Assembly (NCBI RefSeq): GCF_020080835.1
Contig: NC_058160.1
Coordinates: 16,355,152 to 16,419,151, forward strand
DNA: 64,000 nt
Direction: 5' to 3'
Source of the DNA: Cotesia glomerata
Taxonomy: Eukaryota; Arthropoda; Insecta; Hymenoptera; Braconidae
Positions 21,582-32,606 of this stretch are shown here, piece after piece. The notes under the pieces are model-generated. The model searched no databases and had not been told where the DNA came from. It worked only from the letters and a program-made list of their open reading frames with translations. A program made the translations under genes and the position numbers. Position 1 is the first letter of the stretch, and every line of letters begins with the position of its first letter.

Positions 21582-22140
21582 CAGGCTGTCTATCAGGATA
21601 TTTATAAAGACTCTTATCAGGAAAATTAAAAGGACAAAATCTAGGCTACTTCTCAGAATAATTTTAAAGTCTTTGACCGGGCCGAGGACGAGGATGACTT
21701 CCAGGTTGCTTATCAGGATAATTTTAAGGACTCTTTTAAGGAAAATTATAAGTATAAAATCCACGCTTTTTATCAGGACAATTATAAGAACTATTATCAG
21801 GAAAATTAAAAGGATAATATCCAGGCTGCTTATCGATATTATTATAAGCACTCTTATCAGGAAAATTGTAAGGCCGAAATCCAGGCTACTTATCAGAATA
21901 ATTTGAAGGACTTTTATCAGGCCGAAGACGTAGATGACTGCCAGGCTGCTTATCAGGATAATTTTAAGGACTCTTAGCAGAAAAACAAACGGGAGACAGT
22001 CCAGGCTATTGAAGGGTATAATAATAAGGACTTTTATCAGGTGGAGTACAAGGACAAATTTCAGGGTGCTTATCAGAATAATAATGACTCTTATCAGATG
22101 GATTACGAGAACAATTTCCAGGCATCCTATAAGGATAACT
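21582..22140 (+). repeat. 60-bp tandem array, ten copies
   Basis: CAGGCTGCTTATCAGGATAA-type heads recur at 21582, 21642, 21702, 21762, 21822, 21882, 21942, 22002, 22062 and about 22119. Because 60 is a multiple of three, long frames stay open on both strands (for example 196 codons on the minus strand, Leu/Ile/Val-rich). I regard those as repeat by-products. Confidence 0.9.
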
Positions 22141-22225
22141 AACATTACATTATAATGACTGCATTATTATCTATAGTAAAAATTTTATTAACATATGAAA
22201 TTTATAACGTCAGTGAACAAATCTG

Positions 22226-22585
22226 TTATAGAAATTGTTCAAAATGTCCTCCATTATTTTGGATACAACAACAAAGACGCTTGACGAAGTTCGTTGCGCA
22301 GTTATCGACCATCTCCTGTGTGATCTCTCTCAGACAATCCGTGACTTTGTCTCGCAGAGTATCAACGTCGTCAACGGGATGACGGTAAACATTGGCCTTC
22401 ACATGGCCCCATACAAACCAATCCAACGGATTGAGATCTGGTGATCTTGGAGACCAATCTATTATTCCACCTCGACCGATATAGCGATTGGGAAAATTTG
22501 CATGAAGCCATACTTGCGAAGCTCCTGCTGTATGAGCCGGAGCGCCGTCTTGTTGAAACCGTAGTTGAACGTAGTAATAAGCGTG
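22226..22585 (-). pseudogene. Mariner/Tc1-like transposase, C-terminal fragment
   Basis: The minus-strand frame shows RFQQDGAPAHTAGASQVWL, then IDWSPRSPDLNPLDWFVWGH, then DTLRDKVTDCLREITQEMVD, and ends at a stop at 22226-22228. These are the second Asp (QQDG) and third Asp (SPDLNPLD) of a DDE-type IS630/Tc1/mariner transposase; I count 36 residues between them. Only about 115 residues survive. The first catalytic Asp and the DNA-binding domain are missing, and upstream DNA up to 22663 is open but unrelated. It probably supplied, or once supplied, the transposase for the surrounding foldback element. Confidence 0.75.
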
Positions 22586-22663
22586 CTCTTTTGTTCTGAA
22601 TGAACGAATAAAAAATAGAAGACTAAAATGTAGGATACAAGGAAGATCATACAGAAGGACCAT

Positions 22664-23046
22664 TAGAAGAATGATTAAAAGGACAATATGCAGAGATTTT
22701 AAACGCGTAGACAGGTTAAAACACTTGAAAGAATCAATTGATGATCAAATCTAGATTGTTAAAAAAAGGAAAACGTTCTAAGAGTTAAATTGGAGGATAA
22801 CATGAAGGCAACAAAATTGAAAGCTTAGCAGGATAATATTCAGGATAAATTTGAACGACTAAACTGAAGGAGAATCCGAAAGATGATTTTACTGGATAAA
22901 GTTTATGTTAAACTGCAGGAGTAAAAATCATGTTATCAAGCTTAGATTAAAAGACAATTGGCCGAATATTCAAAAAAACACAATGTGGAGGCTAGCAAGA
23001 TCGAATTCAAAAATTCTAAGAGGTTAATAATAAGGGTATTGCTGGT
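22664..23046. other. Spacer inside foldback element
   Basis: A/G-rich, AT-biased DNA between the transposase fragment and the 12-bp array. No gene or clear repeat is visible. Confidence 0.4.
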
Positions 23047-23400
23047 AATCTCGCTCACGGTCTCGCTCATTATCTCGCTCGTGGTCTCGCTCATGATCTC
23101 ACTCATGATCTCACTCGTGGTCTCGCTCGTGGTCTCGCTCATGGTCTCGCTCATGGTCTCGCTCGTGGTCTCGCTCATGATCTCGCTCGTGGTCTCGCTC
23201 ATGGTCTCGCTCGTGGTCTCGCTCATGATCTCGCTCGTGGTCTCACTCATGATCTCGCTCGTGGTCTCGCTCATGGTCTCGCTCATGATCTCGCTCATGG
23301 TCTCGCTCATGGTCTCACTCATGGTCTTGCTCATGATCTCGCTCGTGGTCTCGCTAATGATCTCGCTTGTGGTCTCGCTTATCGTCTCGTTTGTTGTCTT
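23047..23400 (+). repeat. 12-bp tandem array TCTCGCTC(A/G)TG(A/G), about 30 copies
   Basis: The 12-base unit varies mainly at two positions (CATGG, CATGA, CGTGG). It is in frame on both strands, giving SETMSETTSEIM-type repeats on the minus strand and VSLVVSLM-type on the plus. No start signal, promoter or flanking exon supports a protein. Confidence 0.9.
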
Positions 23401-23694
23401 GTTTGTCATATCCCTAATACGTATCCAACCTATCTATTTATCTATAATATTTCTGAAATTATTTAAAACTTGAAATAACTCTACTCAATTATATGGAATT
23501 TTATAAAGTTGGAGTTTCGGATCTCAGCCCTAAAAATAATGTTAATTTTTTAATTTTACCTTGCATAGTGATCTAGATATTGTTCTTAAAATAGGCATTT
23601 TTTTCTACAATTTTTTTATTTTTCTGACATTTATCGTAAGCTACGCTCTTAAAATGAATGAGTGGAATTTTACAGTGAAATCAGTAAATTCCAG

Positions 23695-23960
23695 TTTCCT
23701 GATAAGAGTCCTTTTTATTATCCTGAGAAGTAACCTGGAAGTTGTCTTTTTTATTTTCCTGATAAGACTCATTACCTTGATAAATAGCCTGGTCCTTATC
23801 CTGTTAGTTTTCCTGATAAGGTCCTTACTATTACCCTGTAGCCTCGATAAACAGCCTGGAAATTTGTCCTTTTACTTTACTCAATAAAAGTCCTTATTTT
23901 TATCTTGATAAGTAGCCTAGAATTTGTCCTTATACTTCGTCTGATATGAGTCCTTTTTAT
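23695..23960 (-). repeat. Inverted partner of the 60-bp array
   Basis: CCTGATAAGAGTCCTTTTTA-type units are the reverse complement of the 21582-22140 units, about four and a half copies, more diverged. They place the tandem array inside the inverted-repeat architecture of the foldback element. Confidence 0.7.
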
Positions 23961-24111
23961 TATTCTGACAATTGACTTAGAATCTTTCATCTTTATAATT
24001 TACAATAAATTAATTTTTATCTTTGATTACCTATCCATTCATTAATTCAATAGGTTCTTTAAATTTTAAAATTAAGTTTAAAATTGAGTATTTTATTTTA
24101 TTTTATTTTTT

Positions 24112-24327
24112 AGGCGCGCAGTAGCCTATCGGATCGGCCCTTGCTTACCAAAGCATTGGATCGGGTTCGAGTCCGGCGTACACCAATGAATATTTTCAAT
24201 ATTTAAGTGTATTATACTGCTCACCCCAAGAAATAAAACGAGTTCCAATCTTAAAAGTTTACCCCCTAACAAAGTCGCTCACGACCTTAGTAGTTTATGC
24301 GACTTTAAACAAAATTAAGAAAAAAAA
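24112..24327 (+). mobile_element. tRNA-like SINE inserted in the foldback element's right arm
   Basis: The head has a polymerase III A-box-like AGTAGCCTATCGGATCGG and a B box GGTTCGAGTCC, about 50 bases apart. An unrelated body follows, then an A-rich tail (AAAATTAAGAAAAAAAA). Comparing the right arm with the left arm of the foldback element shows the 216 bases as an extra block between copies of TTTTATTTT, a plausible target duplication. The tRNA fold is imperfect (T-stem mismatches), as expected for a SINE and not for a working tRNA gene. Confidence 0.6.
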
Positions 24328-24636
24328 ATTTTATTTTAAAGGTTACATTTGTTTAAACTCTTAAAAATTAGAATTATTCAAAAAAAGTAAACAAACAAAA
24401 GTAAAACGTGAAGTTGGAAATCGCAACGCAGCCAAATTTATTATTTATTATTTTGTATTTTTTTTTAAATGTTAAATCTCACATCTGATTGGTCAACGAA
24501 AATTTTGAATAACTCAAAAACTACTCAAAATTTTCAGTAACGACTAAGAAGTTTTCTGCTCAGAATCGTTTTCTCTATTCGAATATCTTCGCTGTAAAAG
24601 TAATTTTGGATCACCCTATTATATGGATCTATTATA

Positions 24637-24637
24637 T

Positions 24638-24717
<80 letters not shown>
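24637..24717. repeat. (TA)n microsatellite
   Basis: About 40 TA units between the foldback element and the next Helitron-type head. Confidence 0.95.
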
Positions 24718-24719
<2 letters not shown>

Positions 24720-25602
24720 ATTCCCGCCCGTTTCGCTGGGCATGCAATAAAATTTAATTTTGTAACCCATACAAAAAATATAAACAAAATAATTAATTTC
24801 ATCAATCTTAACAAAATGATATCGCTTTTTATTTATAAAATAATTGTTTTTACAGCTCGGAATTTGTTAATAAATTACATAAATAAATATGTTATATTAT
24901 TCTTTTGCCTGAGCGTCAACTTCAATAACGTTATTAAGATTGTTAATTCAGATTATTATTTCTTATCTCAGCACTATTTTTCATAAAAATATGAATATTA
25001 GTAATCAAGATTATCAAATAGATTATATATTAATTGAGAATATAAACAACAATGTCATTATATAAATTTGATTGGAAATTAACATCGATAAGTTAATGAG
25101 TAAATTTATTTCTGCTTATAAATATAAAAATGAATATTTTTAATTTTTGTTAACAAGAAATTCATTACAAATTAAGTGGTATTAAAAAAAATATTTATTA
25201 TTTATTTTATTAAGAATTAACTTACATCAACTCTTTTAATTATAATAATTAAACGATATCGTTGTAAAATTTTAGAAAAGATACATCAGACACACTTTAC
25301 CATTTTAATTTTAATCATTGAAATCAGTATAATCATTTAACAGAATCAACTTAATAAAATTATGTTATATTTAGCTGTGTTATGATATAATGGAGTTCAT
25401 CCTTTATGATCATTACAATACATATTAGCTATATCAGTTACAAATGATTTAGCTATTCTTTCTTAAAAAAACTATGATTATTAATTCTTACTGTCCCAAC
25501 AATCAATCGATAAAATTTGAAATCAAAAGATATTTGTCTGAATTTAGTTGACAACCGAATTTGTTATTACAATTCAATTATTTTGACAGTTATTATAGCA
25601 AA

Positions 25603-25845
25603 GGTAACCATAGTAACCGTAACCATGGCAACGGTAACCATGACAAAGGTAACCATGATAACGGTAACAATGGCAACAGTAATCATGGCAACGGTAACCA
25701 TGGCAACGTTAACCATGGCAACGGTAACCATAGCAACGTAACCATGGCAACGGTAACCATGGCAACGGTAACCATGGCAACGGTAACCATAGCAACAGTA
25801 ACCATGGCAACTGTAACCATGACAACGATTACCATGGCAATGGTT
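25603..25845 (+). repeat. 15-bp tandem array of GTAACCATGGCAAC, about 16 copies
   Basis: The unit GGTAACCATGGCAAC is an imperfect palindrome. At least six copies read exactly GTAACCATGGCAAC, which satisfies the RFX-factor X-box pattern (GTNRCC-AT-RGYAAC). The others differ at one to three positions. Whether it binds anything is unknown. Confidence 0.85.
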
Positions 25846-25936
25846 GTGTGGGAGGATACAGTGGGGTTGAGTTCTATAATTGATAGTTGCCACTGATGGT
25901 TTCTTAGATTGGAGAATCAAAATGATATTTTTCCCC

Positions 25937-26016
25937 CCCAAAAAAAAGAGAGCGAGATAGGGAAGGAGGAAGAAGGCACGGGAGGGGAGGGGAAGAATGA
26001 GAGGGAGGGGAGGGGG
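25937..26016 (+). other. Homopurine, G-rich tract
   Basis: Eighty bases almost entirely of purines, ending in six G runs (GGG, GGGG, GGGG, GGG, GGGG, GGGGG) joined by single A linkers except for one 10-base gap (25980-26016). This could form a quadruplex or triplex and stands out in AT-rich DNA. Confidence 0.6.
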
Positions 26017-26203
26017 TAGCATACGTGATGGTTGACGAAAAATCGATTTTGGATAGGAATTGCGCAAAATACCTTCTTATCTCTCGTCTACGGTGAAAAA
26101 GGAGTACCTATGCCAAATTTCAAATGAATCGGTCCAATAGTTTCGGAGATCTGGTGATGAGTCAGTGGTATTTCGCTTATATGTATATAGATAATAATAT
26201 AGA

Positions 26204-26207
<4 letters not shown>

Positions 26208-26245
<38 letters not shown>

Positions 26246-26430
26246 ATATATATATAGGAGACTTTCTATAGATTTAGATAGTCACTCATCACGATATCTC
26301 TGGAACTATAAGACCTAGAGACTTTAAATTTGGCAGGAATATTCCTTTTGCCAAGTAGAGGTCAGCTAATAACGGATTTCACGAAATTCCACCCACAAGA
26401 GGGGTTGCGGGGGTGTTCACGAAAAAAAAT
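26208..26430 (-). mobile_element. Inverted Helitron 3' end with TA tract
   Basis: After a (TA)n tract (26208-26243), the reverse complement of the 15430-15734 3' end is found: hairpin, CGTGATGAGTGACTATCTAA, CCAGAGATATC, and one 140-bp-type unit with CCACAAGAGGGGTTGCGGGG. Only about 190 bases survive. 26431-26561 shows nothing recognised. Confidence 0.6.
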
Positions 26431-26565
26431 TCATATTTTTCAATTATGGCTTTTAATAGTTCAAAACTTGGTCAGAATGTTTCAAATTACATTTAGAAAT
26501 TTTTTAAAAACAAATTCTGTGACATTCCACCCCCCTGGCGTGCCCGTGCATGGGCGTCAAATTAA

Positions 26566-29500
26566 CCCTTCGTACCAGTTGCGTAGAGAGAATCTCTCAC
26601 GCTCATTTTAAAACTTTTTTTTCTTTTTAATTTCAAATGGAATGACCACTTGAAAATTTTTTTACCTTCTCAGAATTTTATGCTTTACAGGATGACCAAA
26701 TAAACTTTATTAAAAACTCAAAAGTATAAATAAAATAAAAATATTTATTAATAGCTGTGAGAATTTCTCTCATCACTTCAGTCAAGTCGTTGATAAAAAA
26801 AAACGCTATTCGGATGGCTTCGTTCTACTTCGGTTATTTCCGTAGTTTTTAGTCGCCATCTTTGAAATTAGATATTATGTGTATAAATACTCTGTGTTTT
26901 TATGCTGCTGTTGTTGTTATTATTTTAATATTTTAAAAATATAAAAATGTGATAATTAATTATTATTGTAATTTATTTTAAGTGACACAATCTTCTTTAA
27001 GCATTACATAAGTAAGTAAATTTAAAAATTTATTTTTTTCACATGAATTAATTGATTACTTTGACATGTAAACATGTGTAACCTACAAACGTGTGTTGAT
27101 GATTTTTTTATAAATAATAAGGATGTTTAAATATTTTAATGTACAAAAAATATTAAAAATTGTAATTATAGCACTTTAGAAATATAATTTATTGTTTTTT
27201 TCGCTTTTCATAAAAATCAAATCAAATTTTTTTTTATTTTCTATTCTCACATTTATTGACATAATTTATGTATTAAATTAAAAAAATAAATTTTTTTTCT
27301 TTGACAGGTGCAAAGCTAAGAAACATGGGCCGACTTTCTGTTGATTCTGACGACGAACTGTCTGACGAGGAAAATCTTTCTGATCTGGATATTATGTCTG
27401 ATGGTGAGTCAGAACACAGTGAACATAATTCTGAAACAGAACAATCAGCAACAGACTCCGATGATGACAGTGATACAGATACAGATACGAATAACAATAA
27501 GTCAGTAAAAAATAAAGCTGTCAATACCAAATATGTTCTCGGCAAGGATAAAAGTACTCGGTGGTTCAGTGATCCTCCTAATCCGAAGGTTCGGACTCAA
27601 AAACATAATATTGTCACAGGTTTGCCTGGACCTACAAAACTGACAAAAAATTCAAAAACACCAAAAGATTGTTGGAATTTATTTTTACCGGCTGAAAGTA
27701 TTGAACAAATTGTTGCTTATACCAACATTTTTTGGAAAGACTACACTCGTCGAAAAAAAAGAAAACAGATATTCAACCAACGTCTTATGTAGAAATTAAT
27801 GCTATGATTGGATTGTTATACATGCTTGGTGTTCACAAAGATTCTCGTGTTAGTTTGAAAGAGCTTTGGGGCACTGATGGGACGGCTCCTGATTGTTATC
27901 GTGCTGTAATGTCTAAGTCTCGATTCTGCACTTTGTTAGCAGCATTAAAATTTGATGATATCAATGATCGCGAGGAACGCAAAAAAGTGGACAATTTAGC
28001 ACCAATTCGAGAATTTTCAGATAGTTTCATTGAGCGTTGCCAGCAGAATTATACTCCAGGTGAATACTTGACCATTGATGAGATGCTTCAAGCTTTCCGT
28101 GGTAGATGTAAATTTCGTCAATATATTGCGAATAAGCCTGCACGATATGGAATAAAAATTTATTCCATGGCTGACTCTAAACGATTCTACACGTACAACA
28201 TGGAAATTTACTGTGGTAAACAGCCACCAGGTCCACATGTAAAATCTAACTCTGCGATTGATGTTGTCAAAAGACTAACTGCTCCGATACTTAATACTGG
28301 AAGAAATGTCACATGTGATAACTATTTTACCTCCGTACCTCTCGCTAATTATTTGTTGAAAAACAAAACAACTATTGTTGGAACGATTCGACGCAACAAG
28401 CGTGAACTCCCACGAGAATTGTTAGAAATTAAGAATCGGAACATATGTAGCAGTAAATTTGTATTTACCGACAATAGCGTGTTAGTTTCGTATATACCTA
28501 AAAAATCAAAAAATGTTTTAATGTATTCTACTATGCATAATTCTGCGAGCATTGACAATAGTACTGGAGAAAAAGCGAAGCCAGAGATTATCACCTTTTA
28601 TAATAAGACAAAAGCTGGCGTAGATGTTGTTGATCAGCTTCAAGGAGATAACAACGTTGCTCGTGACACGCGTCGATGGCCAATGGTTGTATTTTACGCA
28701 ATCTTGAACATTGCTGGGATAAACTCAAGAATTATTTACGAAGAAAATGTGGGGAGCAAAATTGTTCGAAGAGAATTTTTACGTCAACTGTTTTTTCAAC
28801 TAGTGCAACCACAGTTAGTCCTTCGTAGTCAGTTGCCTAATTTGAAGTTAGAATTACGATCTATTGTTTTAAAAATTGGTAATATTAAACCAGAAAAACA
28901 AACGCATGCGTCTAGTCGTCGTTTGTGCTGTTATTGTCCACGCAGAGCTAATAGTTACACAACTAAAAGTTGCTCATCTTGCAATACACCACTGTGCAAT
29001 CAACATACAGTGAGATATTGTACTGATTGTGATTCGAATCTGATTTCCAAAGATGACTTGTAATTTAGATTTTAGGTAAAAATGCAATATTATATAAATC
29101 TGGTCACTTTTACCAAAAAATGATGCGTAATTACCAAAGAATATTGCTAAGTACTTAAAATGTAACAATGTTTAAAACATTGAGGCTATTTTCTTACTTA
29201 AAATGTTGAAATTAAACTTTAATTAAATGACAAAGTCTTATATTATTACGGTTATTAATAAACAATTATAATTTAATTTTAATTTATGAAGAAAAAATTT
29301 TATGTCAACTTAATTTCTATTTATGAAACGCAATTTTCTTTAGCAAATTATTTGTTTGTTTATGTCATTAGAATTTTTTTTAAAGATGACTTAAACTTTG
29401 TTATTTAAGCTAAAGAACTATACGTAATTATGAAAATATATTATAATATAATAATATTACTTAGTGCTTAATTAAAATGTTACAAAATTAAAATGTTTTC

Positions 29501-29927
29501 AAACATTGTGATTTTCTTGTGACTAAAGTTTGTTTACTGATTGTTGATAACATTTAGCGTAATTTTAAACTAAGAAACGTTAATTGTTATTATTTATTAA
29601 AAAAAAAATAATTTATGTCCAATGTTTTCAAAAAAATCACCACTAATCTGTTGAGAATATGTTTCTTTCAATTTGTGTTAATACAATAAATTAATTGCAT
29701 GATAAAAAAATTTTGTGATTATTATTTATTTACCCAAAATGATCATTTTATTTAGAAAAATAAAATACTCTAGTAAAATATAATAGAATTGTATAACTTC
29801 GAATTAGTTCATTAAGTTTGTATTTCGCTCTTCGCGCCTGCGCAAAATTTAAAATTTCGGTCTTGGCGCTTGCGCAATAGCGTGTGAGATTTTCTCTCAT
29901 CACAACAGTAATGACTGTTGTACGAAA
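26566..29927 (+). mobile_element. piggyBac element, right end lost in gap
   Basis: The left end is TTAA (26562-26565) followed by CCCTTCGTACCAGTTGCG and a subterminal AGAGAGAATCTCTCACGC. The right side carries GCGTGTGAGATTTTCTCTCA and stops at TTGTACGAA just where the N run begins at 29928. The reverse complement of the left end predicts GTACGAAGGGTTAA, so only a few terminal bases are missing. TTAA and CCC termini are diagnostic for piggyBac. 26600-27300 and 29064-29900 are AT-rich non-coding flanks of the gene. Confidence 0.85.
27325..29063 (+). pseudogene. piggyBac transposase, one frameshift
   Basis: ATG 27325 opens an acidic Ser/Asp-rich N-terminus, then ...TRWFSDPPNP and TPKDCWNLFL. 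At the A-rich run 27751-27768 the frame shifts; the rest (from about 27770, KKKKTDIQPTSYVEINAMIG) runs to 29063. The catalytic triad is intact: TIDEML (Asp at about 28077), TCDNYFT (about 28317) and AGVDVVDQL (about 28623), with spacings of 80 and 102 residues, as in the family. The C-terminus has a Cys-rich RING/PHD-type finger (CCYCPRR, CSSC, CNQH, CTDC). Total length of about 580 residues is normal. Except for the single indel in a homopolymer, which could be a sequencing error, it looks active. Confidence 0.9.
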
Positions 29928-30027
29928 NNNNNNNNNNNNNNNNNNNNNNNNNNNNNNNNNNNNNNNNNNNNNNNNNNNNNNNNNNNNNNNNNNNNNNNNN
30001 NNNNNNNNNNNNNNNNNNNNNNNNNNN
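29928..30027. other. Assembly gap, 100 N
   Basis: Exactly 100 N, a conventional placeholder of unknown true size. It cuts the right terminus of the piggyBac element. Confidence 1.
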
Positions 30028-30086
30028 GATCAGCAATAAGGCGTAATAAAATTTTATTGTTAATTATTGTTAATTAATTATTATTG

Positions 30087-30762
30087 TTAAATTGTATTAT
30101 AATTTAATGAATGACCTTGCCCAAGAATTTTACGACTAATAAATATGTCACATTTTAAATAATCATGTGCAATAGTATGAAAAAGTATCTTTAACTTATG
30201 GCTTCTAATAGTTATGTCAAACAAAATTTGTATAGTACAGTTCAAGCTAGCATTTCCAATACCCTTCAGAATTGTTAAATTATTTTTCCTTTTTCCTGCG
30301 ATCCTAGTCGCAATACTTTCTTTAAACAATGAGCATTCCGCGCCTGAATTAAATAAAAATGAAAACGACTCACCACGATGTATTACAAAACCTGGCAGAG
30401 TTGTCACGGTGCGGGAATTGATTCGCCACTCAATAGATCCCTTGAAAAGCGTCGATTGCTGCAATAATTAATGAACTGTCTCCCAGAAGACATTCCACCA
30501 AATACACATTCACTGTCGCACACCAAGTAAACGAATCCGCGTTTGAATTTCCCGGGTTAAATTTCGGTAGTGAAATACTACGATTCAGTGACGCCGGTTT
30601 TGTGATAGCCTTCATTAGCTTCACAAGACTTTTGCTTTGCATTTCCAAAAACAGTTTTAAATTGCTCAGAGGAGAATGCAGCAAATGATTCTGATCCCAC
30701 TGCTGATGTTGGAAAAGCATTATTAGGGGCGTTAGTACAGTCCATTGGATTCGTTTATTCAA
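30087..30762 (-). pseudogene. Gypsy-type gag and protease remnant
   Basis: Two overlapping minus-strand frames. 30762-30430 has a Gag segment, SISLPKFNPGNSNADSFTWC, typical of an insect Gypsy capsid N-domain. 30464-30087 has an aspartic-protease fold segment, SFLFNSGAECSLFKES, followed by GIGNASLNC and KCDIFISRKILG. The catalytic motif reads NSGA where an active enzyme needs DSGA or DTGA. The rest of gag, the zinc knuckle and pol are absent, so a deletion fused gag to the protease. Confidence 0.65.
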
Positions 30763-30879
30763 TTATTAATTAATTTAGAATAATTAAAATATAACACTGA
30801 TCTAAATTTTGAAATATAATGTGCGCTAACTTGTATAAACAATACTACCATTAATTATCCAAATATAATTAATATACAC

Positions 30880-31130
30880 AAGGTAAATGCGCTGGGGAAT
30901 GAGACCGAGAACGAATCCGGGGTCAGCAGGATATATTCGATGTCTTTACTTGATCAATGCTCAACGAGAACTACCCGTCTCAGTACCCTAAGTACTTCTT
31001 CTCTCAAAAAATATTTCGACAGCCCTCATTGTCTGTCGATATCTTTAACTGTATACTTTTTACTTCTATCCTGTGACCTCGGCTACGTTTGGTGACCATT
31101 GTCACTCCAGACTCAAGCCCATTGCCATAA
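30880..31130 (-). other. Possible leader or LTR part of the Gypsy remnant
   Basis: GC-richer, non-coding sequence upstream (on the minus strand) of the gag fragment. It may be its 5' untranslated leader. I found no matching second LTR copy in the window, so this is only positional inference. Confidence 0.25.
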
Positions 31131-31268
31131 CCATAAAAATTATAATCGGCTTAAGTTATAAATAATTATTAAATATTCTATGCTTTACAATTTTGCTTAA
31201 AACTAACAGATAAACTAAAATATTGGGAATTTCCTTATCTCTAGGAAAACCTAGCTCGATATTATCTC

Positions 31269-31273
<5 letters not shown>

Positions 31274-31342
<69 letters not shown>
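31274..31342. repeat. (TA)n microsatellite
   Basis: About 34 TA units, followed by ACATGCGTAGTGGAGGGTTT, which resembles the inverted form of the repeat at 55188. Confidence 0.95.
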
Positions 31343-31346
<4 letters not shown>

Positions 31347-31620
31347 GCGTAGTGGAGGGTTTAACGACACAATTTTTTTTAAATTTAATTAGATGCGCCA
31401 CTTATGCATTAGTGTATGTCCAGCGGTATTTTTGATTTTAATATTGTTTTTGTAAATTTTATTTCATTTTTGCCGAAGAAGGCATATACGATGACGTTTC
31501 TATTACGGCAGTTTTGACGACATATCTGTTATGGCAGATTTCACGACTTCTGCAAATTTGACGACATTTCACACGTGGATGTTTTCACGACATTCGTAAC
31601 AAATTTCAGAACAAAGTTAA
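31343..31620 (-). repeat. TGTCGTCA-motif repeat, degraded
   Basis: Contains several TTTTGACGACAT-type segments, the reverse complement of the TGTCGTCAAA segments at 55180-55450, and shares the TA-tract junction GTAGTGGAGGGTTTAACGACAC. It appears to be a diverged inverted copy of the same repeat family. The stretch 31621-32600 is AT-rich with no recognised feature. Confidence 0.4.
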
Positions 31621-32606
31621 ACGTTATTCTCAAAATAGAAGAAAATAAGCGTATTGTTCGTAATTCTTTTTTCGAAAATACCGATCTTATCAGATCTCAA
31701 CTATTATAGGTCTTAGCAAGCTTTTTTCTTTTTTTCCTGTCTAAGGTTTTTCTGCTAATGGAAAATATTAAAAAATGTTTTACTTCATCCTTAATACAGC
31801 GAAAACTGAAATTTTATAAAAAAAAACTCAGGTGTATAGATTTTCTAACTTTCTAGATAGCAATTAAAAATATAGATTCTGTAATCGTATATATTTTCTT
31901 CGTGTATAAGATATTTCGGGGCCTGTCCTTATAGTATTACTTTTATGATAAATATTTTTACAATTATGACTAGCTTGGATGTAAGTGTTTGAGAATATTC
32001 AACTTGACGATGGAGAAATAAAAATAACTGTAGTTTGAAAAAGCTAAAAAACATGCTTTTAAAGCACATCGAACTAAAAAGTTGAAAATAATCTTTAAAA
32101 TAAGCTTAAAACAATAATGAATGAAAAATAATAGTAATAATATTAAAAAAAACCGTCGGGCGCTTGATGTACGTGACATATGGAATAAAGAATGGAACTT
32201 CATTCGAAAATGACATTCATAAATAAACGACTGCAACGTTTATATATTCTATTACTATACAGAATTTCTTTAAAGGTCGTTGACCATATCTGTAATATTT
32301 GAAAAATCACAAAAGATCGAAAAAAATATTAGTTTTTATAAACAAATTCGCGTTACAATAGATTAGTAGTAATTAAAAAATTTTTCAAGTAACTCATTTG
32401 AGAGATCGTTTAATCCTTTATAAAATATGTTAGACTTTAATTCTTACAACATTCAATTAATTATAAATAATGTAAGAGTTAGTTATTTTTCTTCAATAAA
32501 CAGCATTAAATAACACAAATAATGTAAATAATAAATAATAAGCTGTAATGCTCAATCATCTCATAGGATTAGTTTATAAGAATAATGAAATGTTGAATCA
32601 CCTATC

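Larger units (their letters stand above)
21118..24617 (-). mobile_element. 3.5-kb foldback DNA transposon with mariner-like transposase remnant
   Basis: The left end (AGGGTGATCCAAAATTA...) and right end (...TTTTGGATCACCCT) are inverted copies. Pairing runs for more than 350 bases on each side (about 21118-21510 against 23990-24617) once the SINE at 24112-24327 is removed. Inside the arms the left 60-bp array (21582-22140) is matched by an inverted shorter array (23695-23960), so the foldback extends further. The middle holds a transposase fragment on the minus strand and a 12-bp array. TA-rich flanks fit a Tc1/mariner-type target. Confidence 0.7.
24718..26190 (+). mobile_element. Helitron-like non-coding element
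   Basis: It begins GGATTCCCGCCCGTTTCGCT, the same head as the other Helitron-type fragments. It ends with ATTTCAAATGAATCGGTCCAA, TTTCGGAGATCTGGTGATGA and TTTCGCTTATATGTATATAG, a classic insect Helitron 3' end. No protein is encoded. The interior is AT-rich except for the 15-bp X-box-like array (25603-25845) and a purine-rich tract (25937-26016). Boundaries are inferred from the terminal motifs. Confidence 0.5.

Noticed and set aside
21555..22145. 196-codon hydrophobic frame, as a possible membrane protein
   Set aside because: It is created by a 60-bp tandem array that is open on both strands, with no start context or flanking exon.
22942..23473. Repetitive SETMSETTSEIM and VSLVVSLM proteins
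   Set aside because: The 12-bp array keeps all these frames open; no independent support for translation.
24112..24190. A genuine tRNA gene
   Set aside because: The cloverleaf is incomplete, the T-stem has mismatches, and an unrelated body plus A tail follows, so a SINE is more likely.
23047..25845. Regular short repeats considered as a CRISPR array
   Set aside because: The units are contiguous with no unique spacers, and the context is eukaryotic.
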